Of a stretch of 64,000 nt of DNA, positions 51,941 to 61,526 are shown piece by piece. The translations under genes and the position numbers were made by a program. The first letter of the stretch is position 1, and the number at the start of each line of letters is the position of its first letter. Where the stretch lies: NCBI GenBank assembly GCA_001184405.1, contig LFMX01000006.1:1-64000 (forward strand), written 5' to 3'. This DNA comes from Candidatus Burkholderia humilis. GTDB taxonomy: Bacteria; Pseudomonadota; Gammaproteobacteria; Burkholderiales; Burkholderiaceae. The notes under the pieces were generated by a model. It was not told the origin of the DNA and ran no database searches. It worked only from the letters and a program-made list of their open reading frames with translations.

Positions 51941-52070
51941 CTGACTCAATCGCAACGCTGCGCTGGCGAATTGCTGCACACATCGCCAGGCGATTAAAGA
52001 GACGCCCATACTGCCACGCTACCTCAAACATTTTCTGACACAGTAGTACTAATAAAATGCTCGTTCGCGT

Positions 52071-52117
52071 ACACCTGTCCAAATGGACAGGTGATCAACA
52101 TTCAGAATGTCCGTAGA
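52071..52117 (+). repeat. left inverted repeat of a 9.5-kb island
   Basis: The block begins ACACCTGTCCAAATGGACAG and contains the 22-base palindrome CACCTGTCCA-AA-TGGACAGGTG followed by ATCAACATTCAGAA and GTCCGTAG. An inverted copy with only a few mismatches lies at 61527-61573. Its orientation is that of terminal repeats pointing inward. Confidence 0.8.
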
Positions 52118-52287
52118 ATGGGGTGCTGATGAGTGGTGGATTTGGGCGATGTCGCGGCTACAGAGGAACCCGTTTTGCGCTTTAGTGAAGTGCCGGTCGG
52201 TAATGTGAAGCGAGTTAGAGCAGTGTCCGTGTTTTGTGAATCGATATTGGGGTTGTAAGCGGGAAACCGCCAAAATTTTGATTATGG

Positions 52288-52307
52288 AGTTCAACGCCGG
52301 AACCGCT
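52288..52307 (+). repeat. direct repeat, left copy, flanking the CDT genes
   Basis: GAG-TTCAACGCCGGAACCGC here matches GAGGTTCTACGCCGGAACCGC at 54582-54602 in the same orientation with one substitution and one indel. The two copies bracket the toxin module. Confidence 0.5.
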
Positions 52308-52326
52308 TAATAAAGGGGTCAGCCGA

Positions 52327-52946
52327 ATGAAACGACACGACATTAATACCGCGCTGTTCCGCAGCACCGGATTTGACCCGATGTCGGGCGTACCTAAGCC
52401 GGAAGAACCGCGACGGCTCCTGCCGCCGCTGGCTGGCGGTGCCCGCCCGCGTGTACAGGTGTTCTGCGCCGCTGCCGGCCCCGGTGCTTTCATCCGCGGC
52501 AGCACTAGCGGACGTTGCTTTCGGTGCGTGGCCGTAGCGGTCCGCAGTGACACAGGAGAACCCAACGTATGGATAGGATACCGGAAGCACGTCGACAGGC
52601 CATCTCGCCTGGTGCGGGCTGGTTGCCCCAGCATTTTTAGGATCAGATCTAGCTTCTCCCATGTTATCGGATGCCGGGCGCCCTTTCTGTTGAACTATCT
52701 GTAGATGACCCGACGACTCTGGTGAATGAACTGCCCCACACGTCTTTTATTATCAGAGATACCATGGTAATTAATCCACCCATGGACGCCCCGGATAACC
52801 GTGTTCAGGGTCTGCCTCCTGTTCGCGCTAAGATTCTTCCAGAGGAAGTCCCTAAGCCCTTTCAGTTTGGCCGCAAAGCGATGGCTGGTAAATTTCAGCC
52901 ACCAGTATCCTTTACGCGTCCTTCCTCAGTAACCGCCAGTGTGTAA
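52327..52946 (+). other. unrecognised sequence upstream of the CDT genes
   Basis: Two overlapping open frames exist: 52327-52704 (MKRHDINTALFRSTGFDPMS) and 52671-52946 (VELSVDDPTTLVNELPHTSF, ending TRPSSVTASV). The second has amino-acid use that looks more like protein (DNRVQGLPPVRAKILPEEVP). Neither matches a family I know. They may be degraded parts of a toxin-associated gene. Confidence 0.3.
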
Positions 52947-53018
52947 ATTCAACCAATTTGATATATTACCCCGATGACGGGCATAAGTTAAATTGAAAAA
53001 CATAAAGGGAAATTTTTC

Positions 53019-53582
53019 ATGAAAAATGTAAACCGTGGTAATTTCGGTAAACCAGTCTTGTCGATGATTTTGTTTTGTTTGCTTTCCTCATTTATCCCGG
53101 CGGCAGAGGCTGATACGCCAAATAGAACTGCGATTTCCAATGTTTTTAGTGGTGCATTAATAACGGTTTGGGCAACTAGGCCCAATAATTGGCTGTGGGG
53201 TTATACTCCATATGATGCAAGGAGTTGGGTTGATCTTTATAACTGGGATGTAATTTATAATAGTGATTCCACCTTGACGTTTAAAAATAGAAAAACTAAT
53301 TATTGTATGGTTGCATACGATGGTCGTGGGTTAACGCATAATACGTGTAATGGTGGAAATAATCAGAAGTTCTCGTTATGGCCAACTGCTTCTGGAGCCG
53401 TTCAAATTAAAAGTATCAGCCTAGGAAAGTGTATTAAAATAGGCAGTAAGTCCAATGAATGGGCTTTTAAAGTCGAATTTACCGACTGCACGGAGTCTGG
53501 TTCTGTGGTGGATACAAGACAATTATGGATTCTTGGGCCTGAAAGAAATGCATCTAAATCTGCGCCTCATGATAAACTTTAA
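53019..53582 (+). CDS. cytolethal distending toxin lectin subunit (CdtA/CdtC-like, ricin B fold)
   Basis: The 187-residue product has a signal peptide (KPVLSMILFCLLSSFIPAAE, then ADTPN) and one beta-trefoil of CDT binding subunits: ITVWATRPNNWLWGYTPYDA, then NTCNGGNNQKFSLWPTASGA and VQIKSISLGKCIKI. CdtA and CdtC bind host glycans or cholesterol and deliver CdtB into eukaryotic cells. NWLWGYTP favours CdtA. Only one lectin gene is present, so the toxin would be two-part, or the second subunit lies elsewhere. AAAGGGAAA precedes the ATG and a TATATT box lies upstream. AT content is far higher than in the core genes, which indicates recent transfer. The frame is intact. Confidence 0.82.
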   Translation: MKNVNRGNFGKPVLSMILFCLLSSFIPAAEADTPNRTAISNVFSGALITVWATRPNNWLWGYTPYDARSWVDLYNWDVIYNSDSTLTFKNRKTNYCMVAYDGRGLTHNTCNGGNNQKFSLWPTASGAVQIKSISLGKCIKIGSKSNEWAFKVEFTDCTESGSVVDTRQLWILGPERNASKSAPHDKL

Positions 53583-53594
53583 AGGTGAGTTAGA

Positions 53595-54476
53595 ATGATT
53601 AGAGGAAAATATATTATTGCATTCCTTGTTGCTTTCCTCATTGTTTTTCTTGTTCCAGGATCGGCTGTGGCTTTACTTAAGGATTATAGAACAGCGACGT
53701 GGAACATGCAGGGATCTTCGGCTGCGACAGAGAGCAAATGGAATGTTAATGTCCGCGGGTTGATTAGTGGTAGTGGTGCTGTGAATGTAGTGTCTTTGCA
53801 AGAAGCTGGTACTCGACCATCCTCAGCTACTCCGACAGGGCGGGTTATTCCCCCGGTAGTAACAATGTTGGGAAGACAAATTCCTATTGAAGAATTCGAG
53901 TGGAATTTGGGCACTCAATCACGGCCTATTATGCGGTATATTTATTATGCGCAATGGGATATCGGTGCTGGTAGAGTAAACCCCGCCGTTGTAACAGACA
54001 GGCGTGCTGATGAAATAATCGCCTTGCGAAATCCAGTTATCAATGATGGCAGGCCTGTTTTGGGCGCGGGGTTTAATCGGGCGGCTGGAGTGGCGGGGCG
54101 AGATTTTTTCTTTACTTTACATGCTTCGGCAACGGGCGGTGGAGATGCCCGGCCTCTGCTTGACTCAATACGTAACCACTTTGCCGCACTTGGAGATAGA
54201 AACTCTCAATGGATGGTGATGGGGGATTATAATCAAGATCCTAATGTGTTGCAGCAGAGAATTAATAATAACCCAGCTCTTGCAAGTGATGTTTCCATTG
54301 TGGCTCAACAAGGCACTCCTACTCAACGTAGTGGTGGTAATTTGGATTATTCTGTTATTGGGCAGTATGAATATCAGGGCCCCTTGTCAAACCTTTTGGT
54401 TGCGGCAATGTTTATTGGGCAGCTGCATGGAATTATTAACTCGGACCATATTCCAGTTAAATTTTTCCCAAAATAA
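53595..54476 (+). CDS. cdtB: cytolethal distending toxin catalytic subunit CdtB
   Basis: The 293-residue protein has a signal peptide (residues 1-27) and the DNase I/phosphatase fold of CdtB. Key residues are in place: Asn37 in TATWNMQGSSAATESKW, Glu70 in SLQEAG, His176 in FFFTLHASATGGGDARPL, Asp211 and Asn213 in WMVMGDYNQDP, and Asp284/His285 in SDHIPVKF. CdtB enters the host nucleus, nicks DNA and arrests the cell cycle. It starts 12 bases after the lectin stop, so they form one operon. Base composition is AT-rich, as for the lectin. Full integrity among broken neighbours suggests recent arrival or selection. Known CDTs come from gamma- and epsilon-proteobacteria and the APSE phage of Hamiltonella. 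Confidence 0.93.
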   Translation: MIRGKYIIAFLVAFLIVFLVPGSAVALLKDYRTATWNMQGSSAATESKWNVNVRGLISGSGAVNVVSLQEAGTRPSSATPTGRVIPPVVTMLGRQIPIEEFEWNLGTQSRPIMRYIYYAQWDIGAGRVNPAVVTDRRADEIIALRNPVINDGRPVLGAGFNRAAGVAGRDFFFTLHASATGGGDARPLLDSIRNHFAALGDRNSQWMVMGDYNQDPNVLQQRINNNPALASDVSIVAQQGTPTQRSGGNLDYSVIGQYEYQGPLSNLLVAAMFIGQLHGIINSDHIPVKFFPK

Positions 54477-54893
54477 ATTTTTTAAATCAAGCCCGCTTCT
54501 GTGCTAAGGAATCCTAAGTAATGGTAAGGTAAAATAAGACGGGCATAGAGGTATGTGATCTACTGTTTGCTCTACCAATTCGAGGTTCTACGCCGGAACC
54601 GCCGCAATTTCCGGCCTGTGATTTTTTAGTGATCTTTCGGAATCTTAATAACGCCATCAGCAATCCCCTGAGCCGGTCGTTCCATCCATTTCGCAAAGCG
54701 AAAATATCTCAGTATTGCAGGCAGATATAGTCCATCTGAACTTTTGATGCATTGTCCATTGCCTGTTTAAAGGGGGACTTCAGAAAATTGAAAATATTGC
54801 CCGCTAAGGGAGTTGAAGGTCAGTTGATGAACCCGAAGCCCCGAGGATGGGCTAGATCGGGCTAACGGAGGGATGACCGTCCTGTTAGGGCGC
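54477..54893. other. spacer after cdtB with the right direct repeat
   Basis: No gene is supported. The right copy of the direct repeat is at 54582-54602 (GAGGTTCTACGCCGGAACCGC). Base composition returns from AT-rich to GC-rich across this segment, so a transfer boundary probably lies here, close to the 3' end of the Tn3-type transposase. Confidence 0.45.
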
Positions 54894-56900
54894 TCATGCG
54901 TTTGGTAATGGGCGAAGCGGCCTGAATTTGTCGGCCCCGAATTTCCGGTCCCGCTGCCACACGTAGTCGCCCGTCAGATTGATGTGCTCCCAGCCCAGCG
55001 GCAACAGATACGGCAGCAACGTGGAGTTAACCGGTACGCCCCGCGCCTGCATGGCCTCGATCGCCTGCTCGAGATAGACCGTGTTCCATAGCACGATCGC
55101 TGCGGTTACCGAGTTCAGGCCGCTCGCCCGGTAGCGCTGCGCCTCGAAGCTACGATCGCGGATTTCACCCAAGCGATGGAAAAACACGGCACGCGTGAGC
55201 GCGTTGCGGGCCTCGCTCTTGTTCAGGCCGGCGTGCACGCGACGGCGCAGCTCGACATCCTGCAGCCAGTCGAGAATGAACAACGTGCGCTCAATGCGGC
55301 CGATTTCGCACAGCGCCACGGCAAGTCCGTTCTGCCGTGGATAACTGCCGAGCTTGCGCAGCATCAGCGAGGCCGTGACGGTGCCCTGTCGGATTGATGT
55401 CGCCAGACGCAACACCTCGTCCCAGTGCTGCCGGATGGGATTCTCATTGTAGGTGTCGCTGATCATTGCCACCAGCGCCGGATAGTCCTTCGTACTGCCG
55501 GGCACGTAGAGCTTCCTGTCGTCGAGATCGCGAATGCGCGGCGCAAACCGAAAGCCGAACAAATGCATCTGGGCGAAAACGTGATCCGTGAAGCCATTGG
55601 TGTCGGTGTAATGTTCCTCTTGATGCGCAGATCCGACTCGTGATACAGCAGTCCGTCCAGCACATTGGTCGAGTCGCGCACACCGACGTTCACGAGTTTC
55701 TGATGAAACGGTGCGTACTGGTCGGAAATGTGCGTATAGAACATCCGCCTCGGCTCGGCGCCGTACTTCGGGTTGATGTGTCCGGTACTCTCGGCGCGGC
55801 CGCCGGCGCGAAAGCGCTGCCCGTCCGACGACGGACGACGATGTGGTGCCGTCGCCCCAATGCGTGGCGAACGGATGAACGTACTGCGCGTTGTCCAGCT
55901 CGGCAAGCGCTTGCGAGTATGTCTCGTCGCGGATATACCACGCCTGCAGTCACGACAACTTCGAATAGGTCGTGCCTGGACACGCCTCGGCCATCTTCGT
56001 GAGGCCAAGATTGAGCGCGTCGGCGAGGATCGTCGTAAGCAGCAACGTCTGGTCCTTCGAGATTTCGCCGGTCTTCAGATGTGTGAAGTGGCGAGTAAAG
56101 CCCGTCCACGTCTCGACCTCCATCAACAGTTCGGTGATTTTCACGCGCGGCGGCATGAGGGACGTCTGATCGATCAACGCTTGGGCGACATCGGGCACCG
56201 CTGTGTCCAATGGCGAAATCTTCAGTCCGGATTCGGTGAGCATTGCGTTCGGCAAATCGTTTGTCGCGGCGAGGCGGTTGACCGTTTCCAAGCGTTGCGC
56301 CAGCGTTCATCAAGGTAGCGATCGCAGTCGGTCGTGATCGGCAACGGGAGGCTGTTCTGCTGCCTGAGAGCTTCGAATTTCTCGGTGGGCAACAAATATT
56401 CTTCAAAGTCCTTGAACTGCCTCGAGCCTTGGACCCAGATATCGCCTGAGCGTAGGGCATTCTTCAGCTCAGCCAACGCGCACAGTTCATAGTATCGGCG
56501 ATCAACGCCGGTCTCGGTTACCACGAGCGGTTGCCAGCGCGATTTGATAAGCGCTGTCGGTACGTCAGCGAGCAAGCGCCGCGCACCGTCATTATTTGCG
56601 GCACGAATGGCGTCGATGGCGGCCATCACATCCATCGCGGCAGGTGCCGCGCGAAGTTGCAGGACCTCCAGGAACGTCGGTACATATCGGCGCAACGTCG
56701 CATAATGATCGCCGATCTCATGCAGAATAAAGGCTTCCGGCTGGGCCAATTGCTCGGCCTCGGTCTCGTTTTTCGTGAAGGCATCCCACGACATGACCGA
56801 TTCGATCGCTTTGAACGCATCGTTGCCGTCTTCCCGCGCCTTGAGTAAGGCTCGGCCGAGCTTCCCGAACAAGTCTCAGGCCGTTGTTGAACACTCGCCC
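54894..56900 (-). pseudogene. tnpA: Tn3-family transposase TnpA, truncated and frameshifted
   Basis: The C-terminal catalytic part is clear: [20 protein letters not shown], then [20 protein letters not shown] and [20 protein letters not shown], ending [14 protein letters not shown] at 54894. Upstream parts are FILHEIGDHYATLRRYVPTF and TPALIKSRW-like segments up to about 56872. At least three frames are used, with breaks near 55570, 55920 and 56290. The N-terminal roughly 300 residues of this approximately 1000-residue protein are missing. No resolvase gene is seen. Confidence 0.9.
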
Positions 56901-57171
56901 TATAGTCATCTTTGGCGGCCTGTAAGCCGACGTATCCATTTCCCCGCTGAAAAGTTTCGTAGCGCAGCTTCATTGAGGGCTGGGAGCGCTGAAACCCGGT
57001 AGGGCTTAAATGAGCAGAGGAATACAACTGAGATGTACGTCACCCGAAACTGAAACCCAAAGAACGTGGTGACCAGCGGAATCGTTGGCTGCCGCAAAAA
57101 TGGCGCGTTGCTCGCGAATAGTGGGGTTCGTGTTGAGATTTATAGATATAGAATTTATTGGACTACAATGC

Positions 57172-57597
57172 TCAGGCCAATGGGCGCAGCGTATTCACCG
57201 TTTGCGTGAGGCCCTGAGTCGCGAGAGTATCCAAATAATCGTCAACGGTCTTCGGTGGGCTCTTCAACGACTTGAGTTCGGCACCGGCATGCATAGTTGC
57301 GGCCACAACGTGGCGATCATTCGCGTCCGGAAGTTCGATCGAGGCGATAAGGTGCTCAAAGTTTTCGATCAATGCTTCGCGGACGTTTGCATCCATTAGC
57401 TGACGCGTGCGTGCAACTGCCTCCGGCTTCAGATCCTTCCGATTCTCAAGTACATTTCTTGTCCACTCGTCGTGGATCATGTTGCTCCATCGAGCACGGT
57501 ACAAGTCCGTTAGTGCGAGATGCATCAACAGGTCGCGCAAAGGAGCCGGATACAGAACGCAAGCGTCGTAGACTACAGTGAAGTTTGACGCCATCAT
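57172..57597 (-). CDS. PIN-domain toxin of a toxin-antitoxin pair
   Basis: The 141-residue product starts MMASNFTVVYDACVLYPAPL, with the first PIN aspartate in VYDACVL, and has further acidic residues in IHDEWTRNVLE and ELPDANDRHVVAAT. PIN toxins are Mg-dependent RNases. It follows the antitoxin gene directly (stop 57598 region), the usual order. The frame is intact although its antitoxin is broken. It could be weakly active, titrated by a related antitoxin elsewhere, or not expressed. Confidence 0.85.
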   Translation of the reverse strand: MMASNFTVVYDACVLYPAPLRDLLMHLALTDLYRARWSNMIHDEWTRNVLENRKDLKPEAVARTRQLMDANVREALIENFEHLIASIELPDANDRHVVAATMHAGAELKSLKSPPKTVDDYLDTLATQGLTQTVNTLRPLA

Positions 57598-58060
57598 TCA
57601 ATAGCCCATCCCAAGCTCCTGCGAGTGGGCGGTGAGCTCGTCCAGCACCGCGAGACGAGCGTCGTCGATCCGCGTTTTGTAGTCGATAACGTCCTGATAG
57701 CGTACTCGGTGGTGAGTATTGACCCGTCGAAAAGGAATGTCGGCGCTTCTCGAGCAACTGGACAAAGTACGGTCGCGACACATTAAGCAAGTCGACAGCT
57801 TCTTGGGTAGTAAGCTCGGCGTGGATTGGAATGATAGATACAGCGTTACCTTGCCCAATTTCCGAAAGAACATCGACCATTAGCTTCAACACTGTCGTGG
57901 GGAGCTTGACGCTGTGCATCTCACCCTTTTCATCCCTGAAGTCGAACTGCTGCGGCTCGGCCCGACTCGTCAGTGCAACAGCCAGATTTCGGCTCGACTC
58001 ACGTGCGATCTCGATCTCTGCGGCTGAAGGTAGTGATGCTGGAGTTACGGAGGCGTTCAT
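57598..58060 (-). pseudogene. HTH/excisionase-type antitoxin partner, frameshifted
   Basis: The frame from 58060 (MNASVTPASLPSAAEIEIAR) holds VVKLP-type beta strands and the DNA-binding part HAELTTQEAVDLLNVSRPYF VQLLEK, typical of excisionase-like antitoxins of PIN toxins. Near 57735 the frame is lost, and the tail (VRYQDVIDYKTRIDDARLAV to ELGMGY) lies in another frame. The start has a GAAA-rich, weak ribosome site. Confidence 0.8.
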
Positions 58061-58259
58061 GGATTTCTCTTGTTTCTTTAAGGAAGAATATTATTCTAAT
58101 TAGACTAACTAGAAATAATCGAAAGCACAACGAAATTCGAAACAACCGAAGCCATCCGGTCGCCACGCGTTGGAGCCTCTCACAACCAACGCCACATTCA
58201 ATTTGACATAATGCCATCTCGCTTTGACACACACAAAGTTTGTTGCGACTTAGAAATGT

Positions 58260-58905
58260 CCGATTGAGGCTCTGCGGCGCATGCTGTCGGGATGCGTCGT
58301 CGAGGAGCCGATCATCGACGAACGTGGACTGATCATGGCAAGCATGTGCGAACTGGAACGGATCAAGCTCATCGAGGCAGTCGTCAAAGGCCGGCTGTGT
58401 TGTTATCAGGCGGCCGAGCGGCTGGACTTGTGTGTGCGCCAGATCAGCCGCTTGTGCCGGCGCTATGAAGCGTGTGGTGCTGCGGGTCTGGTTTCGGGCA
58501 AACGCGGCAAGACGAGCAATCGCGAGTTGCCGATCGATCTTCGTGCACAGGCGATGGCGCTGGTGTGCGAGCACTATGCCGATTTTGGTCCGACGCTGGC
58601 GCGCGAGAAGCTTGAGTAATGTCACGGCATTCGGCTGGGCAAGGAAACGGTACGGCGTTGGATGCGTGCGGCGGGCCTGTGGATCCCGCGCCGTCAGCGC
58701 CCGCCCAGGGTTTATCAGCCGCGTGCCCGCCGGGCCTATCTGGGTGAGCTGATCCAGATCGACGGGTGTGAGCATCGCTGGTTCGAAGACCCCGCCCCGC
58801 AATGCACGCTGCTGGTGTACGTGGATGATGCGACCAGTCGGCTGATGTGGATGCATTTCACCGCGAGCGAATCGACCTTCAGTAGTTATTTCGGCAACGC
58901 GTGCG
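58260..58905 (+). mobile_element. ISNCY-type transposase, nonsense and truncated
   Basis: The frame from about 58281 has the helix-turn-helix KLIEAVVKGRLCCYQAAERL, then VRQISRLCRRYEACGAAGLV. After TAA at 58617-58619 it continues in the same frame with RLGKETVRRWMRAAGLW and the catalytic region GELIQIDGCEHRWFEDPAPQ. It breaks off at about 58905, where IS110 sequence begins. It was cut by the insertion or by deletion. Confidence 0.85.
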
Positions 58906-59545
58906 TACGTGCCAATATGTCCAATTAGTGCGGTTGCCGTCAGCAGACCAATGCCGGGAATCTCGGCAAGGCGCTGACTGGCTTCGCTGTGCCGATGCCA
59001 CTGGCGGATCAGTGCTTCTTCCATCACATCGATTTTTCGATCGATCTCCCTGACATGTTCCAGCATGTCGATTAGCAATTGCCTAAGCATGCTGGGCAGT
59101 TCGTTCGTCGCGTCCTCGGCCAGTGCGGGAATATCGGTCAGGTGCGCGATGCCTTGAGGCAGGATCAGGCCGTATTCGCCCAGCAGGCCCCGCAGATGTT
59201 ACTGACTTGGGTTCGCATCTTGACCAGCAGTTGCCGGCTGACGTGCAGATGCAAGATGCTTTGTTGCTCAGCTGTCTTTATTGCGACAAAGCGCATATTC
59301 GGGCGTTGCACTGCTTATCAGCCTTACCGTATGCCCCATCGAAGCCAGCGTGCGTGCCCAGTAATGCGCGCTGCCACAGGCCTTCATACCAATCAGGTAG
59401 GGGGCATAGACGGGTGAAGAACGGCACCATCTGAGACCGACTCAGACGTTTGCGCAACACCGTATGTCCTTTAGGCATCGACCGCGTGAAGCTGAAAGAC
59501 GTGTTTCGCCAGATCCACGCCGATAGCGGTAATCCCCATTTCGGG
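58906..59545 (-). mobile_element. IS110-family transposase remnant
   Basis: On the minus strand the N-terminal RuvC-like part reads GITAIGVDLAKHVFQLHAVD near 59535 and is frameshifted after VDA. The C-terminal helix-hairpin-helix part reads RLAEIPGIGLLTATALIGHI near 58960. The parts between are in several frames. The end is missing where it meets the ISNCY fragment. Confidence 0.82.
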
Positions 59546-59784
59546 TACCTCCACTTCTCAGTTGAACGTCGCACGTCAACTTTGGCACATCTATGCCGAT
59601 GGGTGGGTGGTGCCCATTCCATCTGAACAACCCTCAAAGCCTTATCCCCCAAGGCACTTCAGCTCAAACCATGTTGAGCGAATTGCAGGAAGCAGGCATA
59701 TTAACGTTTAAATCCTGCATTTTTCGACGAGGTGCGGATGGGTCCGAAAACACCTGTAAGCGAGGGGGATTTCTTCCGTCAACC

Positions 59785-59930
59785 ACTTCAAGCGGTTGGC
59801 GCGTCTGTTGGTAAACAGATAGGCGTGGTGCGGATACGCGGCACCGAACACCTTCACCACGCGCGCCAGCGTCGTGTCGAAGCCCGCTCGCATGTCCAGC
59901 GGATCGACTGCTAGCCAGATCTCATCGACA
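59785..59930 (-). mobile_element. IS66-family TnpB (Orf2) fragment
   Basis: EIWLAVDPLDMRAGFDTTLA followed by RVVKVFGAAYPHHAYLFTNR is the highly conserved start of IS66 TnpB. It ends after RRANRLK, where the next residues are no longer family-like. TnpA and TnpC of the element are missing. Confidence 0.85.
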
Positions 59931-60316
59931 TGAATTATACCGCAGCCACATCGCGCATCGCGCAGCTTCGGAGACCGGCCAGTTCACCGTTATCGACTGA
60001 TTTCCTCGGCGAACTTCGACACGGATTTCGGTCGAGCCTATGTCCTTTGCCCCCATCGTAACAGAGACGAACGCGGGTGATGATGTCGATTCGGCCTCTG
60101 GACGCCCGGATAACCGCTTTGGAAGTCTGCGCCTTCTGTCTGATCAAGCCAGCGTCGCAACAGTCACGAATCTCGCGGAAAAATTGGCCGAAACCTAGGG
60201 GGCGTTGGCCAGTTGAACTTGCCATTACTAAAAACCGCTACACTTTTTTACCTTAAAACACGATTTATGTCACGTTACTATTGACAGGGCGCTCGGGCGC
60301 TTGATCCTCTTCTTAC
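59931..60316. other. no recognisable gene
   Basis: Short antisense and sense frames exist (for example 59935-60225 minus), but none shows family-like sequence. Probably IS or transposon debris. Confidence 0.35.
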
Positions 60317-60769
60317 TCATAGCGGTTTTCCGTTATTGGGATGAAACTCTTGCGAGAGCACGTCATCAACAGCCCAAGGCATTACCTCCGGGAACGCATT
60401 GAGGTCCAGCCCTGTTTCATTGCTCGCCGCGCTGCGCGCCTTCGACCACACGATATCCAGCCATGCAGCATCTATGAACTTGCCGCGAAGGCTGGGGGCT
60501 TCATCCAGCACGTAGGCCACTTCCTTGCGCTGCGTACGGATCGTAAACTCCCAGCTTTTGCTGCGACGTGATGGCTGAAACTGCCATTTCAGCAGATGAG
60601 CCAACAGGACCGACATACGGCTCGCCAATTCGCGCTGTTCGCTTTTACCCACGTCCTCAATCTCCTCTGCGATGTGCCGAACGTCGATGGCGGTAAGTTC
60701 GCCTGCGCGCAGAAGTGCCGCCTGCTCGTTCGCCCACGCAACCACGTCCTGTTCGTATCTCGTTCCCAT
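60317..60769 (-). CDS. DUF29 family protein
   Basis: The 150-residue helical protein has the DUF29 landmarks YEQDVVAWANEQAALLRAGE, IAEEIEDVGKSEQRELASRM and LLAHLLKWQFQPSRRSKSWE. The function is unknown; DUF29 genes are common on plasmids and islands of cyanobacteria and proteobacteria. The frame is intact. ATG at 60769 gives the common MGTRYEQD start. Confidence 0.88.
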   Translation of the reverse strand: MGTRYEQDVVAWANEQAALLRAGELTAIDVRHIAEEIEDVGKSEQRELASRMSVLLAHLLKWQFQPSRRSKSWEFTIRTQRKEVAYVLDEAPSLRGKFIDAAWLDIVWSKARSAASNETGLDLNAFPEVMPWAVDDVLSQEFHPNNGKPL

Positions 60770-61138
60770 GACCAGTCCATATCAAGACAATGGTTAAATT
60801 TAAGGTGCATAAATGCACCATATCGACGTCCTTTCGAAGCCTTCCCGAGAGTCTTTCTAGCATGTGCCAGAACGTTGTCGGGCACGACCGACGCCGTGCG
60901 CTATCAGGCAGGCAAGATAGGCTTTCCACGTCGATAACGCGATGGGGAAACCCTTGTCCCCTGTTCAGCACAGCAAGTGTATCGGCTTGCGTGAGTTCCG
61001 CTCGATCAGTGAGCGCAGAGCAGCGCCGTTGTCAATAACCTCGTTCATAGCCTTTCAAAAAGTGGTGCACAAATGCATCAAGGATAGCACGCGTGACGCC
61101 GTGAGTTAGCGGCGTGATTTGCCTTCCACTCGCCAAGG
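60770..61138. other. degraded ORF upstream of the DUF29 gene
   Basis: The minus strand from 61047 (MNEVIDNGAALRSLIERNSR) changes frame near 60985 (LNRGQGFPHRVIDVESLSCL) and possibly again near 60890 (MPDNVLAHARKTLGKASKGR). The pieces look like parts of one small protein, but no family is recognised. Confidence 0.35.
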
Positions 61139-61440
61139 TCAACTGCAGCTAATGCCTTCGCGCATGCTGCGGGCGGACGCGTCCAGATAGGGCGAAACGT
61201 GGTCGAGGTGCGCATACCCCAATAAAATCTGCACTGTTTCGACCGATTGGCCGTTAAATATCAGGCGGGCCGCAAACGGCCTGCGGCCGGAATGACTGCT
61301 GTTCCGATCTATTCGAATGTCCACCATTAACGCCCATTGCTGTGGAATTTGGCCCCAAAGTTGGCGATTCGGGCCCCTTGTCAACAACAAATTGTCGAAA
61401 GCAACACGCCATTGGCGCACATGATTTGTATGTCACATCA
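61139..61440 (-). pseudogene. tyrosine recombinase, C-terminal catalytic remnant
   Basis: The frame reads SSHSGRRPFAARLIFNGQSV then ETVQILLGYAHLDHVSPYLD. It contains the HxxR motif (HSGR), the second His in LGYAHL and the nucleophile Tyr in SPYLD of phage-type integrases. Upstream sequence with the first catalytic Arg is not recognisable. It lies about 90 bases inside the right inverted repeat of the 9.5-kb island. Confidence 0.78.
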
Positions 61441-61526
61441 AAGCTTGCAGAAACGTCCCAATACTGACAATCTTCGGCTCGCCGAGTCTGGGTTGATCTG
61501 GTGGCCATCCCATTCGTCAACATTCA

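Larger units (their letters stand above)
51941..52326. other. non-coding segment with the left boundary repeat
   Basis: No gene is supported. The segment includes the left inverted repeat (52071-52117) and a GAGTTCAACGCCGGAACCGC block at 52288-52307 that recurs after cdtB. Confidence 0.5.

Noticed and set aside
52215-52634. 139-codon minus-strand frame upstream of the CDT genes
   Set aside because: Neither it nor the plus-strand frame opposite shows a family motif, so the strand cannot be decided and no gene is claimed.
57999-59090. 363-codon minus-strand frame covering ISNCY and antitoxin sequence
   Set aside because: Only its first 70 codons are IS110 sequence; the rest is antisense to the ISNCY transposase and the antitoxin upstream region.
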